Source: JAGNZR01 sp051648365
GTDB taxonomy: Bacteria; Fusobacteriota; Fusobacteriia; Fusobacteriales; Fusobacteriaceae
Direction of reading: 5' to 3'
NCBI GenBank assembly: GCA_051648365.1
Contig: JBOFEZ010000081.1
Location: forward strand, 1-64,000
DNA: 64,000 bases
This document shows positions 18,059-27,446 of the stretch, one piece after another (the stretch's first letter is position 1; each line of letters opens with the position of its first letter). The position numbers and the translations under genes are program-made. A model generated the notes under the pieces. It saw only the letters and a list, made by a program, of their open reading frames with translations. It searched no databases and had not been told where the DNA came from.

Positions 18059-18940
18059 CTATTCCATATTATTTGCACTTTTAAAATTTTTCAGAACCAC
18101 ATAGTATTTTTTTGTGAAATCTAGAGTTGAATGACCTAAAAGTTCGTGGACAAATTTTATATCCATCCCTTTGGCAAGAAGATAAAGAGCAAAAGTGTGT
18201 CTTAACATGTGAGGGGTTATCTCTCTTTTCAGTTCTCCCTTTTCAACATATCTATCCAAAATTCTTCTTAGAGACCGTGCACTTAATCTTGTAGCAGATC
18301 CATTCACAAATAATATGTCTCTGCTATATTTTTCTCCATATTTTATCTTTTTTTTATCAATATATCTTTTTATATATTCCGCCGCTCTTTCACTGAAAAA
18401 AACTACCCTAGATACTTTCCCATCAAAAATTTTCAGTTCTCTACTTTCAACATCTACTACACTTTCTCCCAATTTCAGAAGTTCTTGAGATGTTATCCCA
18501 GAGGAATACAGAAGTTCAAACATAGCTCTGTCTCTCAATCCATTTACATTCTCTGTCCCGATAACGTCTCGGAGTTTCTGCATCTCTTTTAAAGTTATAA
18601 ATTCAGGAGATTCAGCTTCGAATTCAGGAAAATCAACCAATAACACAGGATTCTTTTCTGTTACCCCTCTTTTTTGAAGGTGCTTAAAAAAAGTTCTTAA
18701 GGTGGAAATTTTTCTGTTGATCGATCTTTTCCCCACATTTTTTTTTGATAAAAAATCTATGAATCCTCTGATAGTAAACTGATCCATTTCCTGTAAAGAG
18801 GATTTTTCTCTATGGTTTTCCAAAAAATTGCAGAGTTGTTCTAAATCACTTTTGATAGATCTTATACTATAATGACTTCGACCCTCGCCCAATTCTAGAA
18901 AATAAAGAAAATTCTTTATTTCTCTTTTCATTTCCAGCAC
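18059..18940 (-). CDS. xerC: Xer-family tyrosine recombinase with atypical active site
   Basis: It has the Xer layout: a SAM-like N-terminal core-binding domain (about 1-100) and a catalytic domain (about 110-293). H244-x2-R247 (HMLRH), H270 (LLGHS) and Tyr279, nine residues after H270, are present. The usual Arg-I of the G-[LI]-R-x-S-E-L segment is replaced: the protein reads SSGITSQELLKL, with Thr150 at that position. Gene order (topA-trmFO-xerC-hslV) matches codV in Bacillota. Starts are either GTG 18940, behind GAGGTG, or ATG 18931; I cannot decide firmly. Dimer-chromosome resolution is the family role, but activity here is uncertain. Confidence 0.85.
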   Translation of the reverse strand: MLEMKREIKNFLYFLELGEGRSHYSIRSIKSDLEQLCNFLENHREKSSLQEMDQFTIRGFIDFLSKKNVGKRSINRKISTLRTFFKHLQKRGVTEKNPVLLVDFPEFEAESPEFITLKEMQKLRDVIGTENVNGLRDRAMFELLYSSGITSQELLKLGESVVDVESRELKIFDGKVSRVVFFSERAAEYIKRYIDKKKIKYGEKYSRDILFVNGSATRLSARSLRRILDRYVEKGELKREITPHMLRHTFALYLLAKGMDIKFVHELLGHSTLDFTKKYYVVLKNFKSANNME

Positions 18941-18960
18941 CTTGCACCTCTTTTCATCTT

Positions 18961-20265
18961 CTATATTTCAGATAATTTTGTCTCTAGATAATCAAGAGCT
19001 ATCTTGGATATTTTGTTATATTTTTCTTTTTTGTCTCTTATTCTCTCATCCAAAGATCTTATGACTCCAAAATTTGGTCCCATAGGTTGGAAGTTTTTCT
19101 TTTCTTCTGTTATATATTTTATTATAGACCCTATTGAACTTCTGTCATCCAATGTAAATTCAGGTTTTCCATCTAATTTATGCACTATATTTATAGCTGC
19201 TATAAGTCCTGTGGCAATGGCACATACATATCCTTCCCCACCTGTTATCTGACCTGCAAAAAATATGTTTCCATTTTTTTTAAGATTCAAACTCTCTTTT
19301 AATAATTTTGTAGAATTTATAAAGGTATTTCTGTGCATTACTCCATACCTTATAAATTCAGCATTCTCTAGACCAGGTATCATAGAAAAAACTCTTTTCT
19401 GCTCTCCGAATTTCAAGTTGGTTTGGAATCCTACAAGATTATAAAGTTTTCCATCTTTATCATCCTGTCTCAACTGAACAACAGCATGATCCCATCTTCC
19501 AGTTTTTGGATTAGTCAATCCCTTTGGTTTCAGAGGACCAAAAAGAAGAGTTTTTTCTCCTCTCAAGGCTATTCTCTCTACAGGCATGCAAGCTTCAAAA
19601 AGTTTTTCCTCTTCAAATTGTTTAAGAGGCGCCCGCTCTGCAGTTATAAGATTATTATAAAATATCTCATACTCTTCTTTGTTCATAGGACAATTTATAT
19701 ACTCTCCATCTCCCTTATCATAACGGGATTGAAAATAAACTTTTTCTTTATCTATAGATTCGAAAGTAACTATCGGTGCTGCTGCATCATAAAAATAGAG
19801 ATCTTCAGAATCTGTTAGCTCTGCTATTTTTTCAGAGAGTTCAGGAGAAGTCAGAGGTCCTGAAGCTATTAAAACTATAGTCTCTTTCGGTATTTCTTTA
19901 AGCTCTTCTCTTATAATTTCTATATTTTCACAATTTTCAAGAACCGTTGTTATCTCTTCGGAAAAACCCTCTCTATCTACTGCTAAAGCTTGTCCTGCTG
20001 GAACCTTGTGTTTGTCTGCAATCTCTATTATTTTAGAGCCCATTCTTCTAAGCTCCTCTTTCATAAGTCCAGAAGCATTCCCTAAGTGATCTCCACCTAA
20101 AGAATTACTGCAAACCAGTTCTCCAAATTTATCTGTGTTATGAGCCTCTGTAGTTTTTTTAGGTCTCATTTCATAAAGTTTTACTTTTATACCTCTTTTT
20201 GCCAATTGATAAGCAGCTTCACTTCCTGCCAGTCCGGCTCCTATTACTACAACTTCTCTTTTCAT
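18961..20265 (-). CDS. trmFO: Folate-dependent tRNA (uracil-5-)-methyltransferase TrmFO
   Basis: The enzyme makes m5U54 in the T loop of tRNAs with FAD and 5,10-methylene-tetrahydrofolate. The dinucleotide motif GAGLAGSEAA (10-19), EMRPKKTTEAHNTD and CSNSLGGD near the N-terminus are hallmark segments, as are the later GQITGGEGYV and FQPMGPNFG. The protein is 434 residues. I chose ATG 20265 with a GGAGAG ribosome-binding site; an in-frame start at 20286 lies upstream of that site. It lies between topA and xerC, an order shared with Bacillota. Confidence 0.96.
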   Translation of the reverse strand: MKREVVVIGAGLAGSEAAYQLAKRGIKVKLYEMRPKKTTEAHNTDKFGELVCSNSLGGDHLGNASGLMKEELRRMGSKIIEIADKHKVPAGQALAVDREGFSEEITTVLENCENIEIIREELKEIPKETIVLIASGPLTSPELSEKIAELTDSEDLYFYDAAAPIVTFESIDKEKVYFQSRYDKGDGEYINCPMNKEEYEIFYNNLITAERAPLKQFEEEKLFEACMPVERIALRGEKTLLFGPLKPKGLTNPKTGRWDHAVVQLRQDDKDGKLYNLVGFQTNLKFGEQKRVFSMIPGLENAEFIRYGVMHRNTFINSTKLLKESLNLKKNGNIFFAGQITGGEGYVCAIATGLIAAINIVHKLDGKPEFTLDDRSSIGSIIKYITEEKKNFQPMGPNFGVIRSLDERIRDKKEKYNKISKIALDYLETKLSEI

Positions 20266-20305
20266 TTTCTCTCCATCTCTACCCATTATTATTTTAGGTA
20301 ATTTC

Positions 20306-22567
20306 TTAATTGCCTTTTGGCAATTTTCTTATATTTTTACATTCAGGATATCCAGTACAGCTCAAGAATTTTCCCCAACGCCCTCTATTCAGTTTAAAAG
20401 GTTTTCCACATTTTTCACAGACTCCGGCGGCTCTTATTATCGCATCCTCTTCCTGCTGAATCTTGTCCATTTCCCATTTAAGTTTTATCATTCCATCTTT
20501 TTCCTGGATCTCTCCATTCATAAGTTTTTTCTTTATCTCTCCTGGAAGTGACATTCTGATTCCATCCTCTTTGAATTTAGAACTTTCAAGATAGCTTCCG
20601 AATCTTCCAATCTTTAAAAGACATGGAGTTCCTTCTTCTGTAATCATATCTGTAGGTACTCCCTCTTTTCCTTTGTCTCTTTCCACTATCTGATTTTTTA
20701 CAAAAATCTCTCCAATTTCAATTTCTTCTTGTGAAAGTTTTATACCTTTAAGAGTTATCTTTTCAGAACATTCTTCATCCGGACACTCCAGATATTTTCC
20801 AAATCTTCCTGTTTTCATAAGCATATAAGTATCTGAACAGCTACATTTCACATCTGAGGTAATAATTCTCTTGCTCTCTTCTTCTAAAATAGCCTCGTAC
20901 TTTTCTAGGAAACCAGAAAGTTCTTGGTAAAATTCTCCCAATACTTCTGTCCAAATTAAATCTCCTTCAGCTATCTTGTCCAATTTATCTTCTAATTCAG
21001 CCGTAAATTTAACATTCATTATGTTAGGAAAATTTTCTTCTAGTTTATTCTTTATAGAATAACCTAATTCTGACGGAATAAAACTTTTTCCTTCAACATC
21101 TACATATTCTCTTTTTTTCAAGGTGTCTATTATCGAAGCATAAGTGGAAGGTCTTCCTATACCTTCCTGTTCAAGTTTTTTCACCAAAGAAGATTCTGTA
21201 AGTCTTGACGGCGGCTTTGTCCAAAGCTCTTTTATGTTAAGCTTTTCAAGTTTTTTTATATCTCCAGGTTTTATATCCGGAAAATTTCCAAGTGGAAGCT
21301 CTTCTTCATCTTTAAAAATTTTATAGTATCCGTCAAATTTTATCTTATTTATAGTTCCTCTAAAATCAAATATCTCACGGTTCAAAACAATTTCAAACTG
21401 CTCATATGCCATATCTGCCATCTGTGATATAACAAATCTATCCCAGATAAGTTTGTACAGCTTATACTGATCTCCATCTAATTCAGATTTTATTAGGTCA
21501 GGAGTCAGATTAACATCAGTAGGTCTCACTGCCTCATGGGCATCTTGAATTTTCTGCTTTGTTTTAGCCACCTTTTGCTTTCCTATATACTCTTTTCCAT
21601 AACTATTTGCAATAAATTCCTCTGCCATATTCTTTGCTTCGTCCGAGATTCTCACAGAGTCTGTTCTCATATACGTGATAAGACCTTTTTGCTCTCCCTG
21701 TATATTTAGTCCCTCATAGAGGCCTTGAGCCACTCTCATTGTTTTCGTGGCTGAAAACCCTAAATATGAAGAAGACAATTGCTGAAGAGTACTTGTTTTA
21801 AGAGGCTGCGGCGGAGATTTTTTTCTGTTTTTAGATTCTGCCGTAATTACTGTAAATTCTGAATCTTTTCTGAATTTTTCCAACTGTTTGACAGTATCTT
21901 CATCTTTAAGAAGATCAATTTTTTTTCCATTTACCTTATTTAAAGAGAGCATTAGTCTATTTTCAAAGTCTCCTGCAACATCCCAATATCTTTCTGGAAT
22001 AAAACTTCTAATTTCATCTTCCAAATCACATATAAGTTTTAATGCTACCGATTGAACTCTTCCGGCACTGGTATTTGCCGATACAGATTTCCAGAGAAGA
22101 GGACTTATCTTATATCCTACAATCCTGTCCAAAATTCTTCTGGCCTGCTGGGCATTTACCATCTCCATATTTATTTTTCTTACATTTTTTATAGACTCAC
22201 TTACTGCACTTTCGGTAATCTCATTGAATTCTATACGGTTCAGTTCTCCCTCAGGAAGCTTCAGTGCCGTTGCTATGTGCCATGATATAGCTTCTCCTTC
22301 TCTATCCGGGTCTGAGGCCAGGTAAACTTTCGAAGCTTTTTTAGCCAAAGCTTTCAAATTATCAATCAGCTCTTTTTTTCCTTTTACTGTGGAATAGTTA
22401 GCTTTAAAATTTTCCTCTATTTTTACTCCTAAAGTAGTCTTGGGAAGATCTCTCACATGACCATAAGATGCTGTTACCAGATATGAATTACCTAAAATTT
22501 TTTCAATAGTTTTTGCCTTAGCTGGGGACTCTACTATCACTAGTTTCTTTTTAGACAAGTTATCCAC
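20306..22567 (-). CDS. topA: DNA topoisomerase I (type IA)
   Basis: The enzyme relaxes negative supercoils. A Toprim segment, IVESPAKAKTI (11-21), comes first, then DPDREGE (87-93) and the catalytic Tyr299 in YMRTDSVRIS. The C-terminal part holds zinc-ribbon repeats: the first (about 583-612) and last (about 718-749) carry four cysteines, while the middle one (about 645-690) keeps the fold pattern but has lost nearly all of them. The protein is 753 residues. The start is GTG 22567, or TTG 22558, which has GGAG at a better spacing of 8. The difference is three residues. Confidence 0.96.
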   Translation of the reverse strand: MDNLSKKKLVIVESPAKAKTIEKILGNSYLVTASYGHVRDLPKTTLGVKIEENFKANYSTVKGKKELIDNLKALAKKASKVYLASDPDREGEAISWHIATALKLPEGELNRIEFNEITESAVSESIKNVRKINMEMVNAQQARRILDRIVGYKISPLLWKSVSANTSAGRVQSVALKLICDLEDEIRSFIPERYWDVAGDFENRLMLSLNKVNGKKIDLLKDEDTVKQLEKFRKDSEFTVITAESKNRKKSPPQPLKTSTLQQLSSSYLGFSATKTMRVAQGLYEGLNIQGEQKGLITYMRTDSVRISDEAKNMAEEFIANSYGKEYIGKQKVAKTKQKIQDAHEAVRPTDVNLTPDLIKSELDGDQYKLYKLIWDRFVISQMADMAYEQFEIVLNREIFDFRGTINKIKFDGYYKIFKDEEELPLGNFPDIKPGDIKKLEKLNIKELWTKPPSRLTESSLVKKLEQEGIGRPSTYASIIDTLKKREYVDVEGKSFIPSELGYSIKNKLEENFPNIMNVKFTAELEDKLDKIAEGDLIWTEVLGEFYQELSGFLEKYEAILEEESKRIITSDVKCSCSDTYMLMKTGRFGKYLECPDEECSEKITLKGIKLSQEEIEIGEIFVKNQIVERDKGKEGVPTDMITEEGTPCLLKIGRFGSYLESSKFKEDGIRMSLPGEIKKKLMNGEIQEKDGMIKLKWEMDKIQQEEDAIIRAAGVCEKCGKPFKLNRGRWGKFLSCTGYPECKNIRKLPKGN

Positions 22568-22579
22568 TCCATTCTTTTT

Positions 22580-23644
22580 TTATTTTTTTCTTCTGTATGC
22601 TCCTCCAGGAACACTTATAACCAATTGTTTTATTTCTAATTCAACTAAAAGAGTAAGAACCTCTGTAGATTTTAATCTAGTATCCATAATCAGCTCATCT
22701 AAATTCTTTACCCCAATAAGTTTATCATATACTACCTTCTCAAGTCCAGTCAACTTTAAATCTATATCATCATTCTGTAATTTTTTTTCTTCTATGCCAT
22801 ATTCATTCAGTATATCAGATAGCCCCGTTACTAATTTTGCTTGATTATTTTTTATTAGGTTATTACATCCTTCTGAAAACGGAGAAAATATCTCTCCAGG
22901 AACTGCAAAGATATCCCTTCCCTCTTCCAGAGCGAATTCCGCAGTTATAAGACTACCTCCTTTAACTCTAGATTCAGTTACCAAAATCCCTTTAGATAAA
23001 CCCACTATTATCCTATTTCTTTGAGGGAAATTATAATTATGAGGTTCTGTTCCCAAAGGAAACTCTGAAATCAAAACTCCATAACGGGGTATAAGCTCCC
23101 ATAATTCTCTATTTTCTTTGGGATATATAACGTCTAGTCCACTCCCGACAACAGCAATGGTCTTTCCTCCTAAGGCTATAGTTTTTCTGTGACATATGCT
23201 GTCTATTCCTAGTGCTAATCCACTTACTGTGGTAATTCCACCTTTGACTATTCCTTCTACGAATTTTTCCGTCGTACCTCTTCCATAGCTACTAGGTTTT
23301 CTTGTTCCAACCACGGCCAAGGAAAAATCTTTCAACCTTTTCACATCTCCACGACAATATAAAAAAAGAGGTGGAGAAGCTATATTTTTTAAGGGTTCTG
23401 GATATGCTTCATCTTCTATAAACAGCAGTTTCACTTTCTTCTGTGCCAATTTATTTAGCTCATCTATAAGATCTATCTCTTTAGCCATTCCTAGTTTTTT
23501 TAAGGATTCTTCATCAAATTTAAGATACTTTATAAGTTGTTCTCTCTCTAACTTATATATTTCTCTGTAATCTTTAGTTATCTTGAGGAGTGCCCTTATA
23601 TAACTGTCACTCAGTCCCACACATCTCAATCTATACCACTCCAT
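22580..23644 (-). CDS. dprA: DNA-processing protein DprA (Smf)
   Basis: DprA loads RecA on incoming single-stranded DNA in natural transformation. The Rossmann-fold core is clear: AVVGTRKPSSYG, then SGLALGIDSICHR, GKTIAVVGSGLDVIYPKEN and EFPLGTEPHNYNFPQRNRII. A C-terminal winged-helix DNA-binding domain follows after about residue 290. The 354 residues are normal. It precedes topA by 12 bases, the dprA-topA order of Bacillota. The gene is widespread in bacteria that are not competent, so its presence alone does not show competence. Confidence 0.95.
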   Translation of the reverse strand: MEWYRLRCVGLSDSYIRALLKITKDYREIYKLEREQLIKYLKFDEESLKKLGMAKEIDLIDELNKLAQKKVKLLFIEDEAYPEPLKNIASPPLFLYCRGDVKRLKDFSLAVVGTRKPSSYGRGTTEKFVEGIVKGGITTVSGLALGIDSICHRKTIALGGKTIAVVGSGLDVIYPKENRELWELIPRYGVLISEFPLGTEPHNYNFPQRNRIIVGLSKGILVTESRVKGGSLITAEFALEEGRDIFAVPGEIFSPFSEGCNNLIKNNQAKLVTGLSDILNEYGIEEKKLQNDDIDLKLTGLEKVVYDKLIGVKNLDELIMDTRLKSTEVLTLLVELEIKQLVISVPGGAYRRKK

Positions 23645-23654
23645 ATTCCCCCCT

Positions 23655-24182
23655 CTATTTACTATAGGATCTTGCCAAAAGTTTTTTTATAAGTATCGAT
23701 TCTGGGAACTCTCTGTTTCCGTCTTCTAAAATATTTTTTGCCTCTCTAGTCTTACCTATAAGCATATAAAGGTCTCCCAAACCTGCATAATAATATTCAT
23801 TTTTATCTAAAAATATACACTGTTCCAAATCATTTATAGCTTTGTTATACTCTTCCAATTCTCTATAGGCAAGAGCTCTTCCAAAATATCCTTCTGCAAA
23901 ATTTGGAGCTTTTTCTATAAGTTGGCTATAATATCTCACTGCTTCACTGTTTTTCCCGGAAAATCTTGCACTGGTTGCAGCACCCAGAAGATTTCTACTA
24001 TTCTCTTTGTTTTTAAGAAACTCATTTTTAGCTTCTTCATATTTTCCGATTTTAAAGTAATAATCTCCTTGATAAAAGCTATCGTCTGGCTGAGAATAAA
24101 TTTTTTCGCCGTTTAAAATAAAAGCAAAGAATACAAATATTTTCACCGCTGACATACATGTTTTTTTTGAAAATTTCAACAT
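23655..24182 (-). CDS. Secreted TPR-repeat protein
   Basis: This 175-residue protein has an N-terminal signal peptide (charged start, hydrophobic about 12-23, likely cleavage near residue 30 in GEKIYSQ). A series of tetratricopeptide helices follows. Residues SFYQGDYYFKIGKYEEAKNEF and NFAEGYFGRALAYRELEEYNKA match the TPR W-G-Y-A-F-A-P pattern, giving about three or four repeats. It would act in the periplasm as a protein-protein adaptor; the partner is unknown. Its ATG overlaps the xseA 3' end by 7 bases, so translation is coupled. Confidence 0.8.
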   Translation of the reverse strand: MLKFSKKTCMSAVKIFVFFAFILNGEKIYSQPDDSFYQGDYYFKIGKYEEAKNEFLKNKENSRNLLGAATSARFSGKNSEAVRYYSQLIEKAPNFAEGYFGRALAYRELEEYNKAINDLEQCIFLDKNEYYYAGLGDLYMLIGKTREAKNILEDGNREFPESILIKKLLARSYSK

Positions 24183-25381
24183 TTCACAATCTCCTTAACA
24201 CTAGCTTTAAAGGCTCCCGATTTTAATTTTATAGTTACCTCATTTCCAGGTTTTATCTCACTAATATTTTTTAAATTTTTCCCTTTAAATTCCGTTATAG
24301 AATATCCACTTTCCAATATTTTCATGGGATTTAAGGATATTATCCTTTCTATTCTTAATTGAAGATCTGTTTTTTTTCTCGCTATTATCTTCTCTACCTC
24401 TCTCTTTATATTAGCCTCAACAGTCATCAACTCATTAGCGTATTTCTCTAACTCCCTATTATAATTCCTTATAAAGTAATTACCTCTTACTCTCTCTAAT
24501 TCCTTTTCACAGTTTTTTAATTTCAAAAACATGATTTTAGTAAGGTTTTTTTCGATTTCTGCCATTTTTCTACGAAGTTCTTTTTTTTCAGGAATTCCTA
24601 TTTCCATGGCTTGTGTGGGAGTCGATGCTCTTATATCCGCAGTAAAATCAGAAAGAAGTATGTCTGTTTCATGCCCTACTGCTGAAATTATGGGTTTTTT
24701 GGAGTTGTAAAAAGCCATTGCAACTTTCTCATTGTTAAAACTCCAAAGATCCTCGATGCTTCCTCCACCACGTCCTGCAACTATAAAATCTATTTCAGAA
24801 ATTTTGTTTAAAACCTCTATTCCTTTGACTATTTCATCTGTAGAGCCGCTCCCCTGAACTTTAGCTCCGTATACATAAATATTTATCCTATTATCCCTTT
24901 TTCTCAAAGTTTTTATCATATCCTGAAGTGCAGCCCCTGTATAAGAAGTAACTATACCTATGTTTCTAGGATATTTAGGAAGTTTTCTTTTGTGTTCAGG
25001 ATTAAAGTATCCTTTAATCTTCATGGACTCTTTCAATAATTCCAGTTTTTTAAAAAGTTCTCCCAGTTCACTCTCTCTTTCCACATGACGAACCAAAGCT
25101 TGGATCTCTCCACGAGCTTCATAGACTCCCATATCACAAAATACTTTTACTGAATCACCCTCTTTTAAGTCTGCCAGTATTCTTTTCATTTTATAATTAA
25201 AAGCCACACATTTAATTTGAGACTCTCTATCCTTCAAGCTAAAATACAGATGACCACTTTTATAATAAGTAATATTCGATATTTCACCCTTAATAAATAT
25301 CTCTCTGAAAAACTCATTTTCCTCTAGGGAAATTTTTAAAATTCTATTGAATTCTGTTACAGTATAAATTCTCTCTACCAC
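24176..25381 (-). CDS. xseA: Exodeoxyribonuclease VII large subunit
   Basis: XseA with XseB degrades single-stranded DNA and helps repair and recombination. An N-terminal OB fold (about 1-100) includes the KGEISNITYYKSGHLYFSLKD stretch. The catalytic core follows, with GGGSIEDLWSFN and the ASTPTQAMEI segment. A long coiled coil (about 260-350) comes next, and the chain is 401 residues. The start is GTG 25381, one base after the uvrB stop region, with GGAG inside the uvrB end as ribosome-binding site. I see no xseB gene in the window; a protein of 70-80 residues would fit in a short gap but none is evident. Confidence 0.95.
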   Translation of the reverse strand: MVERIYTVTEFNRILKISLEENEFFREIFIKGEISNITYYKSGHLYFSLKDRESQIKCVAFNYKMKRILADLKEGDSVKVFCDMGVYEARGEIQALVRHVERESELGELFKKLELLKESMKIKGYFNPEHKRKLPKYPRNIGIVTSYTGAALQDMIKTLRKRDNRINIYVYGAKVQGSGSTDEIVKGIEVLNKISEIDFIVAGRGGGSIEDLWSFNNEKVAMAFYNSKKPIISAVGHETDILLSDFTADIRASTPTQAMEIGIPEKKELRRKMAEIEKNLTKIMFLKLKNCEKELERVRGNYFIRNYNRELEKYANELMTVEANIKREVEKIIARKKTDLQLRIERIISLNPMKILESGYSITEFKGKNLKNISEIKPGNEVTIKLKSGAFKASVKEIVKC

Positions 25382-25382
25382 T

Positions 25383-27368
25383 TTAAAACTCCAATAATAA
25401 TTTTTTTAATCTATTCATTTCATCTCTTTTTATTATTGCTTCTTCAAAATTAAGTTCTTTTGATAGTTTAGTTATCTCTCCAGCCAGTTTATTTATATAT
25501 TTCTCTATCTCGTTTCTGGATTTAAACTGTTTCTCTTGATTTTTTTCTACAGAGATATCTTTCGGAAGACCGTAATCTAGATTTACTAAATCTTCTCCTA
25601 TCTCTCTTACCGTATTTTTAGGATCTATTCCGTTTCTGACATTATATTCTGTCTGTTTTTTTCTTCTTCTTTCTGTTTCATCTATTGCAGCTTTCATAGA
25701 ATCAGTAATAACATCTCCGTAAAGTATAACTCTTCCCTCAATATTTCTGGCAGCTCTACCCATGGTCTGAATTAGAGACCTTCTGCTCCTTAAAAAACCT
25801 TCTTTATCCGCTTCTAAAATGGCTACAAGTGCCACTTCTGGAATATCCAACCCTTCCCTCAAGAGGTTTATTCCAACAAGAACATGGAACTCTCCACGTC
25901 TCAAACTTTTTATAATTTCTACTCGTTCTAAAGTATCTATATCTGAATGCAGATATTTTACTTTTATTCCATAAGTCGAATAATATTCGGTTAGTTCTTC
26001 AGCCATCTTTTTGGTGAGTGTGGTCACAAGAATTCTATTGCCTTTTTCAGTTTCTAATTTTATCTCATCCAAAAGGTCATCCACCTGATTTGATGTAGAT
26101 TTTATGGTTATTTGAGGCTCCACTATCCCTGTCGGTCTTATAAGTTGATCAGATACCGCTTCGCCAGATGTTATGAGTTCAAAATCTCCCGGGGTTGCCG
26201 AAACAAAAACCGTCTGATTGGAAAGCTTTCTAAATTCTTCAAAGGTAAGAGGTCTGTTATCTAGGGCTGATTTTAACCTAAACCCGTTTTCCACAAGAGT
26301 AGTTTTCCTTGCTCTGTCGCCGTTATACATACCTCTTATTTGAGGGACCGCCACATGTGATTCATCTATATATATGACAAAATCTTGGGGGAAATAACTG
26401 ATAAGAGTATCTGGTGTGCTTCCGGGTTCTCGGTTGGCAAGATATCTGGAATAATTCTCTATTCCTTTGCAGTATCCGATTTCTCTTATCATCTCTAAAT
26501 CATAGACAGTTCTCTGTTTGAGTCTTTGAGCTTCCAATAATTTTCCAGCAGAGATAAAGGTTTCCACCTCCCTCTCCATATCTCTATTTATCTCTTTTAC
26601 TATTCGGTCTAAATCCTTTTCTTCTGTTATATAATGAGTAGCAGGATAGATAACTATCCGCTCTATATTCTTTTTTATTTTTTGTCCTGTTAATGTGTTG
26701 ATTTCTGAAATGACCTCTAGCTCATCTCCGAAAAATTCAATTCTATAACCTGTCTCCATATAAGAGGGATAGATATCTATAACATCACCTTTTATTCTGA
26801 AGGTCCCTCTTTGGAAGGCTATATCATTCCTTTCATATCTTAGATTTATCAGTTTTTCTATCAGTTTTTTTCTTTCAATTCCGCTTTTAAAATCTATAGG
26901 TATTGTTGTATTTCTATAAATTTCCGGAGATCCTAAACCGTAAATAGCCGATACCGATGCCACGATAATAACATCTTTCCTATGAATAAGTGCTGCTGTA
27001 GCAGCATTTCTAAATTTATCTATTTCATCATTTATCGCCGAATCTTTTTCTATGTAAGTATCTGTGGATGGGATATATGCTTCAGGCTGGTAATAATCGT
27101 AATATGAAACAAAATATTCCACTGCATTTTCTGGAAAAAAACTTTTATACTCCTCGTAAAGCTGGGCTGCCAGTGTTTTGTTAGGAGCCAGTATAAGTGC
27201 CGGCTTCTGAGTTTTTTGTATAACATTAGCAATTGTAAATGTTTTTCCAGAGCCTGTAACACCTAAAAGAGTTTGATCTTTTATTCCTTCTTTTATATTT
27301 TTAGAAAGTTTTTCTATTGCCTCGGGCTGATCTCCTGTGGGTTTATATTTAGAAAAAATTTTAAACAT
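25383..27368 (-). CDS. uvrB: Excinuclease ABC subunit B
   Basis: UvrB is the damage-verifying helicase of nucleotide excision repair. The 661 residues show Walker A GVTGSGKT, the beta-hairpin YYDYYQPEAYIP, the DESHV box, GINLLREGLDIPEV and QTMGRAARN. A C-terminal UVR motif, which binds UvrC, ends the chain. It is the first gene of the long run down to 14476. A 78-base upstream gap separates it from trmN6, and I see no convincing promoter in it. uvrA and uvrC are not in the window. Confidence 0.97.
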   Translation of the reverse strand: MFKIFSKYKPTGDQPEAIEKLSKNIKEGIKDQTLLGVTGSGKTFTIANVIQKTQKPALILAPNKTLAAQLYEEYKSFFPENAVEYFVSYYDYYQPEAYIPSTDTYIEKDSAINDEIDKFRNAATAALIHRKDVIIVASVSAIYGLGSPEIYRNTTIPIDFKSGIERKKLIEKLINLRYERNDIAFQRGTFRIKGDVIDIYPSYMETGYRIEFFGDELEVISEINTLTGQKIKKNIERIVIYPATHYITEEKDLDRIVKEINRDMEREVETFISAGKLLEAQRLKQRTVYDLEMIREIGYCKGIENYSRYLANREPGSTPDTLISYFPQDFVIYIDESHVAVPQIRGMYNGDRARKTTLVENGFRLKSALDNRPLTFEEFRKLSNQTVFVSATPGDFELITSGEAVSDQLIRPTGIVEPQITIKSTSNQVDDLLDEIKLETEKGNRILVTTLTKKMAEELTEYYSTYGIKVKYLHSDIDTLERVEIIKSLRRGEFHVLVGINLLREGLDIPEVALVAILEADKEGFLRSRRSLIQTMGRAARNIEGRVILYGDVITDSMKAAIDETERRRKKQTEYNVRNGIDPKNTVREIGEDLVNLDYGLPKDISVEKNQEKQFKSRNEIEKYINKLAGEITKLSKELNFEEAIIKRDEMNRLKKLLLEF

Positions 27369-27446
27369 TTTTCACCCCTGAATAAGTTTATAAAAAGTAA
27401 TAAAAGGGCGATTTTTTTCTCAATCCCCCTCCAGTTTACCATATAA

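Noticed and set aside
23655..24182. xseB between xseA and dprA
   Set aside because: The gene there is a secreted TPR protein of 175 residues, not the short coiled-coil small subunit.
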